A DNA stretch of 64,000 nucleotides from JAPUEK01 sp963815355 (GTDB lineage: Bacteria > Pseudomonadota > Alphaproteobacteria > Rhodobacterales > Rhodobacteraceae): assembly GCA_963815355.1 (NCBI GenBank), contig CAWFGJ010000012.1, positions 124,001 through 188,000 of the forward strand, read 5' to 3'. Numbering within the stretch: position 1 is the stretch's first letter; the number at the start of each line of letters is the position of its first letter. Shown here in pieces: positions 60,721 to 64,000 of this stretch. A program made the translations under genes and the position numbers. The notes beneath the pieces were generated by a model. The model saw only the letters and a program-made list of their open reading frames with translations. It did not search any database and had not been told where the DNA came from.

Positions 60721-62469
60721 CTAAGGCGCACCACTTGGCACGCAGGTTTGTGCAACCGGGGCGGCAACCGCCTGTTGCGGCTGTGACGTCCGGCACAAAG
60801 CAGCATCCAGTTGCACAATCGCGTCTTCGACCGAAAGAGATGCGGCCTCTTTGCCCAAAACCAACGCCAGATTCCTGCGGGTTGAAGGGCCAATCTTTCC
60901 ATCAATAACAATCGCTTGCCCGGCATTCACCAAAAGCATTTGCAACGTGATCTCCGCCGTGCTGGCCGGGATCAACGCCAAACCACAGTTGCCCGGCGGC
61001 AGGATCGCAGGCCCGGCTTTGGCCCGATCCGCTGTGCTGCGCGGGATGCTGGCAACATAGTCCCCCTGCCCAAAGGTATCGCGGGCAACCTCGGTCACGA
61101 CAGGCCGTGCCACGCCTTGCGGCGCTGGTTGCTGGGGCACATTCGGCTTTAGCGGGTCCTGTTTTGGCGCAACCGGATACCGTCCGCCGCCCTTCGGCAC
61201 GCCACCACCGCCCTTGCCGCCCTGCGCGGCACGCGGCTTTTGGGATACCGTTGCAAGTGCCGGATTCAACACCAGAATTCGCGTCGCCGCCCCAACCTTT
61301 CCAACAACTCCCGTCGAAACGGCCGCTTTGCCGCCGATCAAAACTTTCGCTGGCGCTGCCGCCTTCGGCACAACTTTCGCGGCCACAGCCCCCGTTCCGA
61401 TGCCCTCGGCAGGCTTGCCAGCAACAACCTTGCCCGCCTCTTTCACACCCGGCTTTGCCAGTGAAGGCGGCGCAGATTTGGCAGCCGGCTTGGCCCCGGC
61501 CTTCTCCGCCACCTTGGCCGGCGCAGTTGGCGCCAACTTGACAGCGGGCTTCTCCGCCACCTTAGGCGGCGCAGGTGGCCCAAACTTGCTGGCCCCAGCC
61601 TTAGCGGGCGCAACTGCCGCCAATTTGGCCCCGGCTTTAGGCGGTGCAGGTGGCCCAAACTTGGCCCCGGCCTTTTCGTCCACCTTAGGCGGCGCTGGCG
61701 GCCCAAACTTGCTGGCCCCAGCCTTAGCGGGCGCAGCTGCCGCCAACTTGGCCCCGGCCTTAGGCGGTGCAGTTGGAGCCAACTTGGCAACGGCCTTCGC
61801 GTCCACCTTAGGCGGCGCAGGTGGCCCAAACATGCCGGCCTTCCCCTTAGGTGACGCCTTAGGCGGCGCCGGCGGCCCAAACGCGACCACCCCCTTTTTC
61901 GGCTCCGGTTTCGCCGCCTTTGAATCGGTCTTAGGCGCAACCGCTTTAGGCTTCTCCGCCGGCTTTGGTTTCGCGGCCGGCTTCGGCTTTTCTGCCGGCG
62001 GGCGCTCGTCCGCCGCATCCGCACCATGCGACGACGCAACAACCCCCGGATTATCCACCGTTTTCTTCTTCGGGCTTACCACGGCCACCACTTCATCAGC
62101 AGGGCCTAACAGACACTGCCCCATGCTCTCTGCAATGGCACGCGCCTGCTCTGGCTCCGCGCCAGACAAATCATACACACAAGAGCGACTGGAGAAATCG
62201 CACTGGAAATCAATCCGCCACCCATGGTCGCCATCCGATTGCGCAAGAAATCCGTCGCCGTTTGGAAACAGCCGGTAGAAGTAGCCAGACGCATACCCCT
62301 CCTGCCAAACACTCGGGTAATAGACCGAAGGCACGTCCACATACCGCAACTCAACATCCTGCGCGCCCGGAAATGGCACGTCGAATGTCGACGTTACACA
62401 GGGCTCGGCCTGCGCCACCGTGCCGAACACGGCCAGCGCAAGCACCCAATATGGACCCAAAACCTTCAT
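60721..62469 (-). CDS. Secreted Pro/Ala/Lys-repeat protein with peptidoglycan-binding-like C-terminus
   Basis: A 582-residue protein. Signal peptide 1-21 (VAQA-EP), an N-terminal Cys-containing globular part (22-125), a low-complexity basic spacer (about 150-410) built on FGPPAPPK and KAGAK units, including exact 41-residue tandem copies, and a C-terminal domain (about 500-560) with LQMLLVNAGQAIVIDGKIGPSTRRNLA, resembling peptidoglycan-binding_1 helices. It probably reaches across the periplasm to the wall. The ATG shares ATGA with the DUF3131 stop. Function unknown. Confidence 0.82.
   Translation of the reverse strand: MKVLGPYWVLALAVFGTVAQAEPCVTSTFDVPFPGAQDVELRYVDVPSVYYPSVWQEGYASGYFYRLFPNGDGFLAQSDGDHGWRIDFQCDFSSRSCVYDLSGAEPEQARAIAESMGQCLLGPADEVVAVVSPKKKTVDNPGVVASSHGADAADERPPAEKPKPAAKPKPAEKPKAVAPKTDSKAAKPEPKKGVVAFGPPAPPKASPKGKAGMFGPPAPPKVDAKAVAKLAPTAPPKAGAKLAAAAPAKAGASKFGPPAPPKVDEKAGAKFGPPAPPKAGAKLAAVAPAKAGASKFGPPAPPKVAEKPAVKLAPTAPAKVAEKAGAKPAAKSAPPSLAKPGVKEAGKVVAGKPAEGIGTGAVAAKVVPKAAAPAKVLIGGKAAVSTGVVGKVGAATRILVLNPALATVSQKPRAAQGGKGGGGVPKGGGRYPVAPKQDPLKPNVPQQPAPQGVARPVVTEVARDTFGQGDYVASIPRSTADRAKAGPAILPPGNCGLALIPASTAEITLQMLLVNAGQAIVIDGKIGPSTRRNLALVLGKEAASLSVEDAIVQLDAALCRTSQPQQAVAAPVAQTCVPSGAP
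61585..61830 (-). repeat. 123-bp (41-residue) tandem repeat
   Basis: Two adjacent copies begin at 61585 and 61708, exactly 123 bp apart, with a third partial copy after 61830. The unit encodes the FGPPAPPKV...LAAxAPAKAGAS pattern of the secreted repeat protein. Copies are nearly but not fully identical, so copy number may vary between strains. Confidence 0.7.
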
Positions 62470-63797
62470 TCCCCGGCGTGCAACAACGGCCCGAACGCCC
62501 GGAAGGCCAAAGCCGCCAACACAACGGCATTGGTATTGGCCGTCGTAGACCCGTTGGTTTTGCCGCCGACCTCATAAACCCCCTCGGGGAAACCTTTTTC
62601 GGGGTCACCCAAAGGCCCGATCGTCTTCATCAACTCGCGTGTATAATCCGTGCCGAACAGCGCATCCCAAGCAAAGGACACTTTGGTGCTGACCGTGCGC
62701 AGGCTGTCAAAACGCTCGCCCTTAAACGACAGAACCGCCCAAGGTTCACCCGCACCCCAAACCGTTGAATAAACGAAATAGGGGGCGACATCGACGTGGC
62801 TCTCGCTGACGGCCGTTAAAACACCACTGTTCTTGAACCGCGCCTCCTGAGCCTTGTAAATCGAGGTCGCAAAGCGAACAGAACGCGAATCAAAACCAAA
62901 CTCAAGGCCATCAAAGATATACGGCTCACTCACCGTGAAAGCCGAGAATTGCCCCCGATGCAAACGGGTATCAACCGGGATCGGCTGGCCTTCAACTTCC
63001 TTGATCATCAAATTGTCCTCAACCCGGTACGATCTGTACATGTCAAAGCCAAAAAGCATCATCGCCTTGGCGGCGTATTGTTCATAGCCGACCCGCCCTT
63101 CCTGATCTTCGCGGGTCACGCCCTCAATCACATTTCCGCCAATCAATTGGCCATCCCGAACCATATGGTCCAAGCTCCAATGCGACAAAACGGCCGAAAT
63201 ATGCGGGGAAAGCTCCGGGAAGTGATTTTCGACCACGCCGAGTGTCGAGGTGAACCGCCCGATATCAAGCGCAGACCAACCAAGCCCCTTCTCGGCAGGC
63301 TTGTTCGAATAGTCGACAAGTTCCACCGTCTCAACGTTATAAGCCTTGTTCGGCAACAACCCATCATAGAGCCGCAGGGTCGAAAGGCTGGTCAGGGCCA
63401 ACTCAATGCGCGCCTTTGCTTCGGCATCATCAATCAACCCAAGCAAATTCGCGGAAACGACAGCGATGAAGTAGGAGCCCGTTTCCCACATTGTTGTCGA
63501 GGGATACTTGTCCGCCGAATTGACCAGGCCTGTCACCGCATTTGTGTTATTCTGGAAATACTTCCAGGCGATCTTTGCAAACGCGATATCTTCGGGCGAA
63601 CTTGGCCACCTTGCAGAAAGCGGCATCGGAACGATTGCGTCAAATGTATCCATAGCGGTTTGCACGGGAACCGTATCCTCTTGGGTTCGACTTCCAGCCA
63701 CTTGGTCCAAGTAAGAGACCAGCACAAGTCCAAAAGCCAAGGCTGCGATAAAAACGAGGTGTCCCCTCGCCTTCACAAGATTTTGGCGAAAGCTCAT
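62466..63797 (-). CDS. DUF3131 (glucoamylase-like) membrane-anchored protein
   Basis: A 443-residue protein with an N-terminal TM anchor (about 13-31) and a long periplasmic domain. It begins ARWPSSPEDIAFAKIAWKYFQNN, contains TTMWETGSYFIAV, GLGWSALDIGRF and KGERFDSLRTVSTKVSFAWDALF, and ends GVYEVGGKTNGSTTANTNAVVLAALAFRAFGPL. This matches DUF3131, an (alpha/alpha) barrel often found with exopolysaccharide synthases. The ATG (63795-63797) shares ATGA with the upstream membrane gene. A glycan-processing role is inferred. Confidence 0.88.
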   Translation of the reverse strand: MSFRQNLVKARGHLVFIAALAFGLVLVSYLDQVAGSRTQEDTVPVQTAMDTFDAIVPMPLSARWPSSPEDIAFAKIAWKYFQNNTNAVTGLVNSADKYPSTTMWETGSYFIAVVSANLLGLIDDAEAKARIELALTSLSTLRLYDGLLPNKAYNVETVELVDYSNKPAEKGLGWSALDIGRFTSTLGVVENHFPELSPHISAVLSHWSLDHMVRDGQLIGGNVIEGVTREDQEGRVGYEQYAAKAMMLFGFDMYRSYRVEDNLMIKEVEGQPIPVDTRLHRGQFSAFTVSEPYIFDGLEFGFDSRSVRFATSIYKAQEARFKNSGVLTAVSESHVDVAPYFVYSTVWGAGEPWAVLSFKGERFDSLRTVSTKVSFAWDALFGTDYTRELMKTIGPLGDPEKGFPEGVYEVGGKTNGSTTANTNAVVLAALAFRAFGPLLHAGE

Positions 63798-64000
63798 TTT
63801 TCATTTCCTTCTGCATCACTGCGAGGGCGCCACATCGCAGCACCAATGATTCCGGCCATCGCGAAGCAATTGTTTATGCCCCACAACATGTTAGTCACGA
63901 CACCCGTCGCAGAGTGCGACGTGCCGCCAATATAGAGGGCGCCATACGCCCATATTATTGCAAAAATCGTCAGACCAACGATCGCAATTTGCGGCCAAAC
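63794..64000 (-). CDS. C-terminus of a membrane protein, possibly a cellulose-synthase-like glycosyltransferase (partial)
   Basis: The last 68 codons, ending in TGA at 63794-63796, belong to a gene that enters from the right edge. Two hydrophobic helices are visible: PQIAIVGLTIFAIIWAYGALYIGG and the helix after NMLWGINNCF. An N-x-x-W-x-x-N before a final helix and basic tail is like the end of BcsA-type family 2 glycosyltransferases, and the coupled DUF3131 gene supports this. Too little is present to be sure. Confidence 0.6.
   Translation of the reverse strand, partial: VWPQIAIVGLTIFAIIWAYGALYIGGTSHSATGVVTNMLWGINNCFAMAGIIGAAMWRPRSDAEGNEK

Noticed and set aside
61214..62278. 354-codon plus-strand frame rich in Ala/Gly
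   Set aside because: Complement of the Pro/Ala/Lys repeats of the minus-strand secreted protein, which has a signal peptide and a recognisable C-terminal domain.

Overview
The window is about 65% G+C and reads as chromosomal DNA from an alphaproteobacterium of the Rhodobacterales (Roseobacter/Rhodobacter relatives). The support is a ruvCAB - ybgC - tolQRAB - pal - cpoB - tilS - ftsH block, an Irr-type Fur regulator divergent from fabA-fabB-fabI, a phosphatidylcholine synthase, DUF2793 and DUF1127 proteins, and very dense, overlapping gene packing. No IS element, integrase, CRISPR array, rRNA or replication origin was seen. One tRNA gene, tRNA-Gly(TCC), is present.

Layout. 1-6.8 kb: the C-terminal part of a secreted RTX protein built of 97-residue modules and broken by a one-base frameshift; GDP-mannose and UDP-glucuronate precursor genes (manC, ugd); then a three-gene cassette of tail-fibre/surface-like proteins (DUF2793, a small unknown protein, a glycine-rich protein). 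6.9-12.6 kb: exporters (EamA, LysE with a coupled ACT-domain gene), YebC, an SLC13/TrkA-C permease and a YmdB-type phosphodiesterase. 12.8-16.7 kb: ligase-associated DEXH helicase and PdeM nuclease, then a membrane LytTR regulator. 16.8-19.7 kb: one-carbon folate operon fhs - chorismate mutase - folD. 19.9-33.4 kb: one long minus-strand block from ruvC to a MOSC gene covering recombination, envelope constriction (Tol-Pal), tRNA lysidine synthesis and FtsH. 33.7-43 kb: DUF1127, PrmA, MsrA, PriA, then DUF484-XerC, Pcs, an EamA exporter and Ogt. 43-51 kb: IleS, truncated haemoglobin, a giant DUF2339 membrane protein, an FAD monooxygenase and DUF2237. 51-52.7 kb: a membrane-anchored LuxR regulator behind two paralogous secreted PepSY-like proteins with Asp/His-rich tails. 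52.9-57.5 kb: TrpB, PyrD, DUF952, a secreted 5'-nucleotidase and the tRNA. 57.6-60.7 kb: unsaturated fatty acid genes and Irr. 60.7-64 kb: an operon of a secreted Pro/Ala-repeat protein, a DUF3131 protein and the 3' end of a membrane protein, possibly a glycan synthase.

Most genes are ordinary housekeeping genes. The parts most deserving a second look are the PepSY/LuxR triad (51161-52661), the truncated DUF3131 operon at the right edge, the DUF2793 cassette, the modular frameshifted RTX gene, a TilS with an altered PP-loop, a possible LexA box at ruvC and a 16-codon reading frame near ileS. Starts were moved inward where a Shine-Dalgarno (SD) sequence and family N-terminus supported it; these choices are stated per gene.
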